NCBI RefSeq assembly: GCF_027595985.1
Contig: NC_073306.1
Location: forward strand, 83,873,599 to 83,937,598
DNA length: 64,000 nucleotides
Source of the DNA: Sorex araneus
Lineage: Eukaryota > Chordata > Mammalia > Eulipotyphla > Soricidae
Direction: 5' to 3'
How positions within the stretch are numbered: the first letter of the stretch is position 1; each line of letters begins with the position of its first letter. Under the pieces are notes generated by a model that saw nothing but the letters and a program-made list of their open reading frames with translations, was not told the DNA's origin and did not search any database. Made by a program: the position numbers and the translations under genes. Shown here piece after piece: positions 1 through 24,260 of this stretch.

Positions 1-137
1 GTGTGAGAAGGACACGCAGGGGCGCACAGGTCAGATCTGTGTATGCTCTGGAGGCGGAGGGCAACATGGTGCTCCTAACTCAGCTCTGGACAATGGCCAT
101 AGGGGTTGAGGGGCCAGTTCCCTTCCCTAAGAGAGGT

Positions 138-233
138 CACACACACACACATGCACACAAAGAGGCAAACATGGACACAGACACACGAGCACACACACGG
201 ACACACATACTTATCAGCATACTCAGGCACACA
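138..233. repeat. Interrupted (CA)n
   Basis: CACACA runs broken by ATGCACACAAAGAGG and similar units. Confidence 0.8.
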
Positions 234-565
234 CAAGGGCCAGGCTGGACTCTGCAGGGTGCCGGTCATCCCTGGCCAGCTCTCCCTCCACAGGAAGTCC
301 CACAAAGCCAGGAGAAGCTCGGTTTCCGGACCGAAGCCCGGTAGGTGAACAGGTCGGGCGAGGATCAGGAAGGAGCTTCCCCTCCCTGCCCCCCACTGCT
401 GTGGCAGCTGGTGAGAAGGCGCTGATGACATACTCCCTTGTCAGCACTGGGAATCCCAGCCTGCCATCAAAAGTCCATCTCTGCTTCCCCGAGAACCCCC
501 AAACACACCCACCCCACCCCGCCTTTTCTTCCTCAGACTCTACCTCCAAAGGCCCATGTTAGTAT

Positions 566-749
566 CTTTTTTTTTTTTTTGGGGGTCACACCTGGAAATG
601 CACAGGGATTATTACTCCTGGCTCTTCACTCAGGAATTACTCCTGGCAGTGCTCGGTGCTCGGGGGACCATATGGGATGCTGGGAATCAAACCCGGGTCG
701 GCCACGTGCAAGGCAAACACCCTACCCACTGCGCTATCGCTCCAGCCCC
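566..749 (-). mobile_element. SINE, shrew tRNA-derived type, near full length
   Basis: Complete young copy. Read on the minus strand, the family has a tRNA-like head with A box (TAGC..AGYGGG) and B box (GGTTCGATTCC), then CATCCCATATGGTCCCC, CCAGGAGTAATTCCTGAGTGC and GGGTGTGACCCAAAAA with an A-rich tail. Flanked by the duplication AGTATCTTTTTTTTTT (561 and 750). Confidence 0.9.
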
Positions 750-771
750 AGTATCTTTTTTTTTTTTTAGT

Positions 772-862
772 TTGATTTGGGGGGTCACATCTGGGGTGCT
801 TGGGAGCCCGGGGATGCCCAGGCTCCTGCATGCATGGCACACCCTTCAGCCTATTGAGCCCC
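772..862 (-). mobile_element. SINE, old fragment
   Basis: Diverged tail and head fragments (GGGGGTCACATCTGG ... ATTGAGCCCC) next to the younger copy. Confidence 0.45.
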
Positions 863-1148
863 ATAGGTGCCCACCTGCTCCTAGCCTACTGCCACTCCAG
901 CTAGATGCCCTGAAATTCCTAAACATGTGATTGCAGAGCAGCTCAGGATAAAAATGGGGTTCACTCTGGCCCCAGATCACTGTCTTAGGAAACAGTCTTA
1001 TTCCCTGGCCAGGCTGAGCTACGAGGAGTGGGCACAAGTGGACCTGGGGAGTTTGGGAAAGGACAGAACCACAGCAAGGGGTGGGGCTGGGAGGTCAGTG
1101 CTGGTAGCTCAGAAACGGGCTTTGGGATAAAACTGAGAGAGAACAACA

Positions 1149-1325
1149 GGCCGGAAGGATAGTACAGCAGGTAGGGCATTTGCTTTGTACATGGTCGACC
1201 GGGATTTGATCCCTGGCATCCCAAAGGGTCCCCTGAGCAACACCAGGAGTAATCTTGAGTGCAGAGCCAGGAATAACCCCTGAGCATTGCTGGGTGTGAC
1301 TCAAAAAGCAAAAAAAAAAAAAAAG
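1149..1325 (+). mobile_element. SINE, full length
   Basis: Head GGCCGGAAGGATAGTACAGC, tail GGGTGTGACTCAAAAAGC plus A-run; followed by a short (GA)n at 1325-1343. Confidence 0.8.
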
Positions 1326-1344
1326 AGGAGAGAGAGAGAGAGAG

Positions 1345-1506
1345 CTGGAAAGATGCTCAGCAGGCTGGAGCACCTGCTGTTTGTGTAGGAGACCAGGCTC
1401 AATCCCTTGCATCACCTGGACCCCAGAGTACCACCAGAACCAATCCCTAGGCACTGAGCCAGGAGAAGCCCTGAGCACAATCAGGTGCAAACCAAAAAAG
1501 CAAAAG
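1345..1506 (+). mobile_element. SINE, old copy
   Basis: Diverged; keeps the sequence of motifs (GCTGGAAAGATGCTC, CATCACCTGGACCCC, GAGCCAGGAGAAGCCCTGAG). Confidence 0.6.
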
Positions 1507-1926
1507 AAATAAGCAGAATATGGAGAAAGTTCCGTGAGCTGGTCTCAGAGAGAGCCTGGGCCTCTTCACACCACTCTCAGCTCTGCACTCTGTATCATCT
1601 CTTCATTTTAACAGGTTTTATTGACTTCTAGGAAAAGGTGTAACTGCCCATGTGGGGGCTGTCGGGATAGCTTAAAGGCCCAGAGCTCAAGTTTCACAAG
1701 TGGGAGTTCCAGTTCCATTCCCAGCAGTGAACAGCCCCCAGTACCTCTGGGAATGGCCCCCCAGCACCAAGCTGGAAGTATCCCTGAGTCCCACGGGATG
1801 TGGCCCCCAAGCAAACTTCCTACGTGGGTGAGCATGGTATAATGTGGTACCGGCAGGAGAACTCGTACGTGCTGTGTGCAAATGCGTGTGCAATGAGTGT
1901 AAGTGTGAGGCATAAGGTTCATCAGA

Positions 1927-2093
1927 GGCCAGAGAGATAGCACAGGGGCTAAGGTGTTTGCCATGCACCCCACCTGACTCAGGTTCCAACTGCCAGCATC
2001 ACACAGGGTCTCCCAAGCATGGCCAAGGGTTACTGCTGGCCAGAGCCAGGAACAGCCCCAGGACAGGACAGCTGGGTGTGGCCCCCATAAAAG
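1927..2093 (+). mobile_element. SINE, old copy
   Basis: GGCCAGAGAGATAGCACAGGGG head and GCTGGGTGTGGCCCCCAT tail; middle diverged. Confidence 0.7.
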
Positions 2094-2893
2094 AAAAGAT
2101 TCACCCCGTGAAGGAGGCAGTTTGCAAAATAAAGACATCATGAAGCCTGACCATAAGACACAAAAAGGCACAATTGTGAGCCCAGCAATAGGGTGCACAG
2201 ACAACAGACACACCCAGCTCACATATACACAGTCGGTCATTCTCTCCCCAGGTCTAGGAGTGACCTCATCATCCCGACCTCCGCTGACTCACAGCCTCCG
2301 GCCAGCTCAGCCGCCCAGAAGTCTGACGCTCCCCTCCACCTCGCCCCACCCCCATACTGCCCGGAGCGCCCCCGAAAAAAAGCCGCAGCAACCCCTGGCG
2401 GCTTCCTGGGGCATCGCACTCTCCTCCCCGGCCTCCAGGCACGCACGCGCACACACACTGAGGTCTCACCGTGGTCTAGTCTGCGGCGCCCTCTGCTGGC
2501 CACAACCCGTGAGCGCCACAGGTCTCACCCGGGGTGGGCAGTACCGGGGGACCTCTCCTGTGCCCTTATTTTATATTTATTTCCCTATTCCCGAATCCCG
2601 ACCACCACCCCCCCCCCGTCCGCTAAGAGTCAGCTTCCTACAGTCTAACTCCCAGAGATGCAGCCCCTGCCCCGGCCTTCTTTCTCACATTCTCTTTAGA
2701 GCCCCCGACCTCCCACACCTCACTTATTTCTGGGGAGAAGGGGATCCCTGTCGGGGTTCTTCAGCTCCTTTTCTCTGCCAGGCACTGTTGCAGTGATAGA
2801 CACTGCCGCTGATACGCACGGAGGAGCTCTGCGGAGATGCTGTCTGGCCAAGCCCTGAAGGATGCATCCGACTCTTTTGGGCTCAAATGCAGC

Positions 2894-2899
2894 TTTATT
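2894..2899 (-). terminator. BCAN: Polyadenylation signal of secreted BCAN mRNA
   Basis: AATAAA on the minus strand about 293 nt past the TGA at 3192. The intervening sequence has no SINE, consistent with a short 3' UTR ending near 2875. Confidence 0.75.
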
Positions 2900-3191
2900 T
2901 CCTGCGGGTCTGACATGCTCTTCTTGAAAAATGGAGACAGGGTGGGCACAGCAGCACAGCGGCTGGCAAGAAGAGGGCGGTTGAGGCACTTCTGGACTTA
3001 CTCAGATCCCGGGGGGAAAACCTGATGTCCCAGGGAAGGGGGAAGGGCCCAGATATTCCCAGAAGCCCAGCAAGTACTGCAGTCTGGACTCCAGCTCCCC
3101 CGTCAGACTGTCACTTCTTGCATGGGAAGAGCACGGGTTCCAGGAAGGGCTCGGGAGAAGCAGGCTAGGCATCCCTGCGCCAGTCCACACT

Positions 3192-15993
<12,802 letters not shown>

Positions 15994-16154
15994 GCCGCAA
16001 GGTGCTGGGCAGACCTGGGGAAAGGACCAGGGCTGTCTGCACCTCCAGCTCAGCCTGCTAGATGTCCACCCCGGTCAAGGCCCTCACACCTCCTCATCCC
16101 GAAAACTCATCGCTCCCAGGGACTCATCTCCTAGCCCAGGAATTCTCCCTTAGA

Positions 16155-16260
16155 GCCAGAACTCGATTGTGGCCACTCACTGTGTGACATGAGGAGGGTC
16201 TCTTACCCACTCTGGGCCTTTGCTCACTTGTAAAAGAGCATCATATGTGGGAGTTCCTGG
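16155..16260 (+). mobile_element. MIR
   Basis: CACTGTGTGACATGAGG ... CTCTGGGCCTTTGCTCACTTGTAAAA follows the MIR consensus order. Confidence 0.6.
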
Positions 16261-16302
16261 GATCAATCCCTGGCACCAGTCATATACAATAATAATAATA
16301 AT

Positions 16303-16664
16303 AGCTGAAGAGAGAAAGTGTGGTGGGCAGGTGCCTGCCTTGCTTGCAGTTGAGGTGGGTTCCCCTCTCAGCACTACCTATAGTCCCCCAGCCCTGCCAA
16401 GAGGGATTGATTCCTGGGGCTGAAGCAACAGTACAGCGGGTAAGGCGTTTGCCTTGCACGCGGCTGACCGAGGTTCAATTCCCAGCACCCCATATCAACT
16501 CCTGAGCACCACCAGGAGTAAGTAATTCCTGAGTGCATGAGCCAGGAGTAACCCCTGTGCATGGCCGGGTGTGACCCAAAAAGAAAAAAAAAAGGGGGGG
16601 ATTGATTCCTGAGTGCCAAGCCAGAATAAACTCTGAGAGTAGCTGGATGTGTCCCCTCAAGTAT
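16303..16664 (+). mobile_element. Old SINE split by a younger SINE
   Basis: The older copy runs about 16303-16416 and resumes 16612-16664 (CTGAGTGCCAAGCCAG...), followed by the (TAA)n at 16666. Confidence 0.7.
16417..16597 (+). mobile_element. Young SINE nested in an older SINE
   Basis: Complete copy bounded by a perfect 14-bp duplication GGGATTGATTCCTG (16403-16416 and 16598-16611), in BCAN intron 1. Confidence 0.9.

Positions 16665-16665
<1 letters not shown>

Positions 16666-16712
<47 letters not shown>
16666..16712. repeat. (TAA)n SINE tail
   Basis: About 15 perfect trinucleotides following the split old SINE. Confidence 0.9.
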
Positions 16713-16729
16713 GCACCATTCGCAACACC

Positions 16730-18534
16730 CTACAGGCCATGTGCTTTGAGTGTTAACCTGCACACACAGGCACACACTAGGTGCTCAGTAGATGCTTGGA
16801 GCATGAAAGGTGGATTCTTTTTTCCTCAGCCCTCCCGAGCCTCACTCTGTCCCTCATCCAGAGCCCCGCCTGCCGCCAACCTCCCCTTCCTGTCCCTTCC
16901 TCCCTGAGCACTCTCCCGCTTCGACCTCCTCCAGGAAGGTCCCCTTACTGAAGCAGGGCCATGCTCTTCTCTGCAGCCCAACCCCCCCTCACCTCCCCCG
17001 ACCTACCCCAGCACCATTGAGAGGGGAAACTCTTCACCCTCCCCCCTCCCTTGGCTGCCTTTCCCCTTCTCCCTCCCAGTCTTTCCTTTCTGCCTGGCAC
17101 GGGCTTTCCCACCGGATCTGCTGGCTCAGAAACCCGCCGGGACAAAGCTCCTGTCTCTGCTGCCTGGCCACTGTCCAGCCTCTCCCATCCTCCACCCCAG
17201 CCGTGGGGCTGAGGAGTGGGTGGGGGGATGAGAATAAGTTTGTGGGCACCTCCCTCCTGCCCTTGGCCGATAGTCGCTTACGGGAGCTCTGGAAGCAGAA
17301 GTTTTCTCTACAGATCTCAAAGGGTCACTCATCCTCTCAGAAGGGGGAGGTGAGGCATTGAGGCATGGGACACAGGTAAAAGCCAGGTCAGGCACCAGGC
17401 CAGGGTGTCCCCAGACAAGGAGACTAAAGAGCTCATGTCCCACATCACTGTCAAGAACCAGGCTGGATTCAAGAAGAGCATGGAGATGGGGCATTGGTGC
17501 AGCAAGAGGGGCAAAGGTTAGACGACAGGCAGGACTTCCCAGACAAAAGGCCCATTCCCACCTATTCAGTGTCCACTTTTCCTGGTCTCTTGGTCTCTTG
17601 AGCTCTGCTTTCATACATGTCGCACCCCTTCCGGAGCCTAAGCCACAGATGTCTCCTCCTCCCTGCCCCTGAAAGATGCCCCCCTCCACAGTGTCCCCTC
17701 TCTCCTCCAGTCTGGCTGGGGCCTTATTTCCATGGAGCCAGAGACTGCAGACCCAGAGGAGTTGGCAGGAGCTGCATGCCCAGGGCCTCCCTTTGGCTTT
17801 GGAGAGGGAGGACCTGAGGGTGGGCACAGGCCAGTGGTGCTGAGTTCAGTTCTGGGCAAGGTGGGCCTGGGGTGCTGTTTCCAGGGGCTGGGGTAGAAGT
17901 GGCCGCAGGGGCCTGGGGAGACGCTGTGCCCTGCAGCTGAGCTGTGCCACGTCGGGAGCCAGGCCCTTCCTGGGCCCCCCCCCCTCCGCTCTCTCGGGGC
18001 TGGAGCTGGAACGACTCACAGACCTGGCTCCCAGCCCTGCCACAGACGCCCCAGAAACCCACATAGTTGGGGCCCCTCTGAGACTGACTCCAGGCCCACC
18101 CTATCACCTCTGGGTGAAGACCAGGCAGTTGGGGACAGAGGCAGGCCTGGCTGCTAGGGACACGGACTGCGCTCACTGTCCAGGGGGCTGACAGATGCCC
18201 TGGTTCTCACGGCCGCGGTGAGAAACCCAGACTGTCCCCCACCCCCTGACCAGCCACACCAAGCTTGGGCCTCATCCCTGAGTCCTGGAGATGTCCCCTA
18301 GTCCTGCAGCAGACTCAGGGCCCTGGGTCCCAGCCCTGGCTCTGTCCGGCTCCTGGATACATCCTCTGCCTCTCCCTTCCCAGCCCCGCCACCCTCTCCT
18401 CTCCCTGCCCCTCAGCTGCCTTCCAGCTCTGGCTTCTCCATTCCACCAAACTCTCCCCCACGTTCCCTCCTGCCTGCCTGCCCTGGACATGGTCTCCTCC
18501 ACAGACCTGACACCCTGGTCGCCGGGAAGCAGAA

Positions 18535-18535
<1 letters not shown>
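16730..18535. other. BCAN intron 1, unassigned stretch
   Basis: C/T-rich unique sequence with no frame, RNA or clear element. Confidence 0.5.
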
Positions 18536-18539
<4 letters not shown>

Positions 18540-18569
<30 letters not shown>

Positions 18570-18625
18570 ACGCGCGCGCGCGCGCGTGTGCACGTGCATG
18601 CATGCATATGTGTCTGTGTGTTCAC
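18540..18625. repeat. (TG)n-(CG)n alternating tract in BCAN intron 1
   Basis: (TG)14 then CACG(CG)n TGTGCACGTGCATGCATGCAT: almost continuous purine/pyrimidine alternation. Confidence 0.85.
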
Positions 18626-19202
18626 ACACCCTCAGATGCCAGGAGTGCCCACCACTGCAACCCAGGCCCTTGTGGTAGGAACTGGGGAACCTCTCAGTGG
18701 GGTGGGCAGGGCAGGGGTGCGGGCAGGGCCTCGTGCCCAGCAGGAGGGCAGCTCTCAGCTGGGCTCCATGAATGTACCCAGAAGTGGCCAGGCGGGTGAA
18801 CAGGGGTTGCTTGCAGGAGACCATGCACTGAGCGTACAAATAGTCCTATTTGGGGAAGTACAATTAATAATGCTGTTAGCAAGAGCGCCAGTGGGCGACT
18901 GTAGCTCCTCCAAGTCTAATTCAAGAGCGGCTTGTGCTGGGCTTCATGGCAAAGCCAGCTGGACACCCTGGACGGGTGGGGACCCAGTCCCGCGTCTCAC
19001 TGCTGCTCTCCGGATGTGGATAATCACCGGGCTAAGGAAACTGCCCCAATCTCTTGGTCTGGGGAGAGCCGCGTGCGTGGGCAGCGCTGTGGGGCTCGGA
19101 GAGGACTCCCCCACAGCAGGGCTCAGAACTCTGTCACCCAAACCCATACCCGGACGGCGAGGAGATAGCGGCTCAGTGTTGGTTCTAGCACCCGCGGGGG
19201 AG

Positions 19203-19295
19203 CCGAGTGAGGTTCAGAGGTCTACTAACTTGCCCAAGGTCACACGGGAGAGTAAGTGACAGCTTACTTAGCTGGGGGACCCAGCTCGGAAGGGC
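19203..19295 (+). mobile_element. MIR fragment
   Basis: GTGAGGTTCAGAGG ... CTTGCCCAAGGTCACACGGG is the 3' core of MIR; it borders the BCAN CpG island. Confidence 0.6.
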
Positions 19296-20480
19296 ACTGG
19301 CGGCGGGCGAACCGGCTGTAGCGGCACCTGCAGCGGGAGGGCGAGGCGGGGGTGGCCCCCCAGAAGCAGGGCTGTGTGCCCCACAAGTAGAGAGTGGGGG
19401 ATCGCCGGGGACCGCCGCCCTGTCCGGCACAAGGTCAGGGTCCCGGCGGCTGCAAGCGCCCGGCGAGGGCCCCCAGCGGCGGACTCTGGTGGGGGGCTTC
19501 TGGGGTGCGGGCGTCGGAGCGAGGCAGCCGGGGCGGTGGGCGCGGGGTGGCGGCCGGACCCTCCCGCCTGGCTGCCCCGCTCGGACCCCGGGTCCGTGCG
19601 GCCGGGGCGCAGGGTCGCACTCACCTAGCGGCGGCGGGGCCGGCGGGGTGCGGCTCGGCCAAGTTCGAGGCGGCTCCGGGGGTCTCGGCTGAGCGCGCGG
19701 CGCGGTCCTGCGGCTGCAGTCGGGACTGCGGCGGGGACTGCGCGGGCGCAGGGAACCGCGGGGCCCGCAGGACGCTCGGAAGGGGGCGCCGGGCCGCGGG
19801 GCGCCGCACAAAACCCCCTTTCTTCGCCCCCCCTACCCCGCCCCGCCCCGCCCTTCCCCGGGCCGCCCCCGCCCCCTAAGCCAAGACGCGGGGGGCTCGG
19901 CAGGGTCACGGGACCCGCTGGTGCCCGGCGGAGGCGGCGGGAACAAGGGCGCGCGAAGTAGGACATGGTTCCGGGGCGTGAGGCCGAGCGCTCGCGCTCG
20001 GGGCGCGCGGGGGGCGCTCCCGGGAGCCGCACGCCGGGGTGCAGCCGCGCCCGGCCAGCGGGCTCGGGGCCTCCCACTCCGCGGGGAGGAAAAGCGGGCA
20101 GCGGAGAAGCGACGGTTTGACGCCTGGAGAGACAGCCCCCCAGCCCCCAAAAACGGGCAAGGGAAGCGCTTTTGGAGGCGCGCCCGAGTGCAGCGGCCCC
20201 GAACGCCGGCCTGCAGGGGGCGCTGGTGGGCTGGTGCCCGCGTGCGCGGAGGTGGAGCTGACTTTGCAGCCCGAGGGATGGAGGTGAGACCGCAGACGCT
20301 CCGGGTCAGCAAAGGCCCGCGCGGCCTCGCCAGACGAAGGGCCCGAGCGGTGGTGCGGAGTGGACGTGACTGCCCAGCAAGCCAGTGTGCGGAGAGCAGG
20401 CGTTGCCGGGAGCCCAGAGGGCTTGGCGGCCCCGGGAGTCGCTGCTGAATGTGCAGCGGGGGCCAGGGGGCGGGTCCTGG
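19270..20480. promoter_or_regulatory. CpG island at the BCAN 5' end
   Basis: About 1.2 kb of very GC-rich, CpG-dense sequence free of SINEs, covering the inferred BCAN exon 1 and running upstream. It contains several GC boxes (CCGCCCC runs near 19840-19875). The flanks on both sides are ordinary repeat-bearing DNA. Confidence 0.7.
19625..19810 (-). other. BCAN: BCAN non-coding exon 1 (donor visible, 5' end approximate)
   Basis: A consensus donor (CTAG/GTGAGT, GT at 19624-19623) lies in the CpG island about 3.6 kb upstream of the ATG exon, whose acceptor is at 16016-16015. This matches the non-coding first exon and long first intron of mammalian BCAN. No TATA box is obvious, so the transcription start is only bracketed. 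Confidence 0.55.
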
Positions 20481-20489
20481 GCGCCGCTG

Positions 20490-21420
20490 GGCAACCCTGA
20501 GTGCCCAGAATGCCAATGTCACCCCTTCCCCAGCTCCAGAGTCTGGCTTCCCTCCGCTTTCCCAGGCTCCTTGCCCCCTCCTTCTCCTCCCCCGCCTGGG
20601 ATGCCAGGGGGGAGGGGGGCAGAGCCCCTGGCATAGACACCGGGCAGGGCGGCCAGACGCCCGGCTTAGCTCTCCTGGATGTCAGTGGTGGCGCCAAGGA
20701 TAGCTTGTCAGGGACTTTGATCTCCAAGAGCACCCAAAAAATTCCCATTCGGGTGGGGTGCCTGCTGTGGCCAGCGCAGCCTAAAGGCATGGCCCTGTGC
20801 TTCTCTGGAGGCTGTGCCCTGTGGGCCTCTGTGAGATTTCCAGCCTGGCCCCTGTGGAGAGGGCAGTGCCCCTCTGCCTGCTCAGCTTTTATTCCCCTTG
20901 CATGCTTGTTCCCAAGGGCTTTGAGACGCTCACAAACCACCCGCCAATCCTTGAAGATCTAAAGGTCAGATTCTGGCTGCTGCCCAGGGGCCCACGGCAA
21001 GTGGCATAGCTGGTCCTCCTGGGAAAGGAACGCCCCCCCACAGGGAGCCAGACTGAAGGGTTAGAGCAAGGCTCTGGGGCGGTCCAGGGAGGAGAACTTC
21101 AGTTCATCCGGTTCGTACCATGCCCCCAACGTCCACTTGGATCAGGCCTGGGGATGGCGTCCAGTGACATATCATGGAGCCATTGGACAAATATGGGCAG
21201 CAGTGGGAGAGCTTTCAGAACGCCCTGTGGCCCCTCAGACCTAGCAACCCTAAACTGAAACTCCCCGCTCCAGGATAGTCTGCCAGGCTGTGGGCATCCA
21301 GCCGGCCCCACGCAGGCTCAGGTGCCTGTCAGTCTAGGCGATTTGTAGCAGTGCAGGGCTCAGACAGCCCAGTGGCTGAAATGCAATCCCCCCGACCCCC
21401 CCAACAACACTTCCAGAGGT
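20490..21420. other. Intergenic sequence upstream of BCAN
   Basis: Unique sequence without recognisable element between the CpG island and the first SINE. Confidence 0.5.
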
Positions 21421-21429
21421 CCTTTTCAT

Positions 21430-21596
21430 TTTGTTTTGTGGGGGCTCCACCCAGCGGGGCTCAGAGCTGCCTCTTGGCTCTGCACTCAAGGATCACTCCT
21501 GGCAGGGACGACAGGGTCCCTATAGAGTGCCGGGGTAGACCCAGCTAGGCCACGTGCAAGACAAGCACTTTCCTTCACCATTTCTCTCCAGCCTAG
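21430..21596 (-). mobile_element. SINE, diverged
   Basis: Antisense copy ending CATTTCTCTCCAGCCT. Confidence 0.65.
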
Positions 21597-22092
21597 AACC
21601 AAAGCTCTCGCCTCCCAAGCTGCTGGATGTGGGATGACAGTGTCCTTCTCTGTCTCCTGCCCTCGTGACTACGAGTGTGGGGGTGGGAGCAGGTGTCCAA
21701 TCTTGAACAAGGTCAATAGCACCTGGGTGGACAGGGCTGGGAGCAGATGGGCTGTTGTTCCAAGAGGCAGAGCCCTGGCAGGAAGGCAGACAGGGCGAGA
21801 GCACAGACAGCTGCTGCCGGGCGCTCCCGGGGAGAACCAGCTCGGGGCCCACAGGCACCAAGGCCGACTCACAGGACCATTTGCAGAGACAAAACCTTGG
21901 GATGGTCACCTTTCTGGCCAGTGTCTGTTGCACTCAGGCTAGGGTTCTGTCCTTTGCTCATCACACTCATTAGAACATCTTTACGTATGTGTACACGCAC
22001 AGACATGCACACATATATGCACACCTTAACCGTAGCAGCTCTTGGGCCACTAGTCTGTAGGCTACTCTCAGACTGGGCAGGAAGATTCACTG

Positions 22093-22331
22093 TATCACTG
22101 TCATCCTGTTGCTCATCGATTTGCTTGAGCGGGCACCAGTAACATCTCCATTGTGAGACTTGTTACTGTTTTTGGCATATCGAATACGCCACGGGTAGCT
22201 TGCCAGGCTCTGCCATGTGGGTGGGATACTCTCGGTAGCTTGCCGGGCTCTCTGAGAGGGGCGGAGGAATTAAACCCGGGTCGGCTGTGTGCAAGGCAAA
22301 TGCCCAACCTGCTGCACTATCGCTCCAGCCC
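22093..22331 (-). mobile_element. Long SINE subtype (same tRNA head, different body)
   Basis: On the minus strand the tRNA head continues into a body different from the common SINE (GAGAGCCCGGCAAGCTACC, CGTATTCGATATGCC, CAGTAACAAGTCTCAC, CAAATCGATGAGC). Further copies are at 55239 and 57180. Confidence 0.85.
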
Positions 22332-22377
22332 AGGAAGGAAGATTTATTATTATAATCATTATTATTGTCATTATTAA

Positions 22378-22536
22378 TTTGAGGGCCATACCTGGCAGTG
22401 CTCAGGGCTTATTCCTGGCTCTGTGATCAGGCTCCTGGCAGGACTTGGGGGACCATATGTGGTGTTGGGGATTGAACCTGGGTTGGCCATGTGAAAGGCA
22501 AGTGTCTTACCCACTGTACTAATCTCTCCAGCCCCT
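22378..22536 (-). mobile_element. SINE
   Basis: Antisense copy preceded by an AT-rich (ATT)n tail. Confidence 0.8.
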
Positions 22537-22556
22537 ATTATTTCTTTTGGTGGGGG

Positions 22557-22712
22557 TGTCTGGGCCACACCTACCAGTGCTCAGGGCTTACTCCTGGCTC
22601 TGCGGTCAGGGGTCACTCCTGTTGCGACTTGGGGATCCTGTGTGGTGACAGGGATCAAACCTGGTTTGGCCACAAGCAAAACAAGAGGCCTACCTGTTTT
22701 ACTGTCTCTTGG
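22557..22712 (-). mobile_element. SINE, diverged
   Basis: GGGCCACACCTACCAGTGCTCAGGG to TACTGTCTCTT. Confidence 0.65.
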
Positions 22713-22802
22713 TACGGGACTGACTGTCTCTAAGAGGGGAATTCTTTTCTAGTATTTCTGGGAGAGAGGCAGGAAAGAGCACAGCCTGAGGCTTTTAGCA
22801 TT

Positions 22803-22885
22803 TCCAGTCAAAGGGCTTGGACAGAGCGCACAGGGGTTAGGGCTTATGCATATGATCGAGGTTCCATCCCAGCATGCGCATACAT
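22803..22885 (+). mobile_element. SINE head fragment
   Basis: Only the tRNA-like portion (GAGGTTCCATCCCAGCAT) is left. Confidence 0.4.
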
Positions 22886-23103
22886 GATAAAATCTGAAAA
22901 TCTGAGCAGCACCCCATCCTTGGAGGCGTGAGTTGAACCCTGGCCTGGTTGGCCAAATATCACAAGGACGGGTTGCCAGCCCAAAATCACCACCTGAGAG
23001 GGTCCCTGGCCCCAAAAGCAATACTGAAATCTAACCTGTGCTTTGAAGTGACAGCTGGAGATCAGGACTTTGTTTTGCCTGTGGTCATGACACCTACATT
23101 CTT

Positions 23104-23288
23104 CTTCTTTTTTCTTTCTTTCTTTCTTTTTGGGTCACACCCAGCAATGCTCAGGGGTTCCTCCTGGCTCTGCATTCAGGAATTACTCCTGGCAGTGCTT
23201 GGGGGACCATTGGGATGCTGGGAATCGAACCCAGGTAGACCCTGTACAAGGCAAATACCCTACCTGCTGTGCTATCACTCTGGCCCCA
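23104..23288 (-). mobile_element. SINE, full length
   Basis: Bounded by the 14-bp duplication ACACCTACATTCTT (23090 and 23289). Confidence 0.9.
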
Positions 23289-23299
23289 ACACCTACATT

Positions 23300-24255
23300 C
23301 TTTTCACTTGACTGGGGGGGATGGGGGGTGGGAAGGTGGGGTTGGGGGATGTTAAACTGGAGTCCTTTCCCTTTAAGGCTCAGAATGGTATCCTGGGGCT
23401 AAAAGGGAGAAGGATCAATGGAAGCAGGAAGGAGGAAGGTCAGATTTTAGTAGAACCTCCTGACCCAGTCATGGAAAAGTCCCTGGTAACCTCAGTGTCT
23501 TCTGGACAAGGAGACCAGGACCCACAGGGGTGAGGTCACTGTCCAGGGAAGCCAGCAGGGAAATGACTGATAGGGACTAAAAAATTGTCTCTGGGCCACA
23601 GGCCAGTTTCTGCCAGAGCCTCAGTCCTTCAGGTGGAGAGAAGAGAGCAAAGGGCGTTCCCCCCACCTCCCCTGCAGCCCAGCTGCCCCCCCCTCCAGGC
23701 TCCGCCCTTCTGGCCCCCCTGCCCTCCAGTCTCCCTTCTCCTGTTTTCCAGTTATGCCAAAGTGGAGGCAGTGACCCAAGCTGCCGAAACCCCGAGTCTC
23801 CCCTCTGAGTTCTTGCGCCCAGTTTCCCAGATCTTTGCTGAGACCATGTTGTCCCTAACTGGACTGGCCAGTGAACAGCTGTCCCCCTACTTTCCCAGGC
23901 TTGGGGGTGGGGACTGAGGAGGCAGGCACCTGGGTCCTCCGGACGCTGGGGGGTGGATGGTGTTGGGAGAGTGAGGGAGGGTCAGGGCCTCTATATGGGC
24001 CCAGCTGTGCCCAGAGAATGGGGGCTTTGTTACCTCTGAAAGGGGCTGGGAAACCCGGGACCCCAGCCCACGCCGAGAGGGACCAGGATGGCCGGATGAT
24101 GCTCTGAGCTCCTGCAGCTGAACAAGGGACAGCAGGAAGAGAATGGAAGGGAGACAGCAGTGGCCTCTAAGACTAAACAACCCCCTGGGCAGGGCCAACT
24201 GACCCCTTGACAAAGCCCTACTTTAAGAGTGAACTCTTGTGTTCAGGGACATCCC
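23300..24255. other. Intergenic between BCAN and HAPLN2
   Basis: Mostly unique; 23490-23560 may be a decayed MIR. No coding signal. Confidence 0.4.
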
Positions 24256-24260
24256 AGCTG

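Noticed and set aside
1608-2240. 210-residue frame on the minus strand near the window start
   Set aside because: Consists of decayed SINEs; no splice sites or recognisable domain. NES, the next gene in human, was looked for here but no nestin-like sequence was seen.
19207-19879. Long frames in the CpG island (161-208 residues)
   Set aside because: High GC removes stop codons in all frames; Ala/Pro/Gly/Arg composition without a domain.
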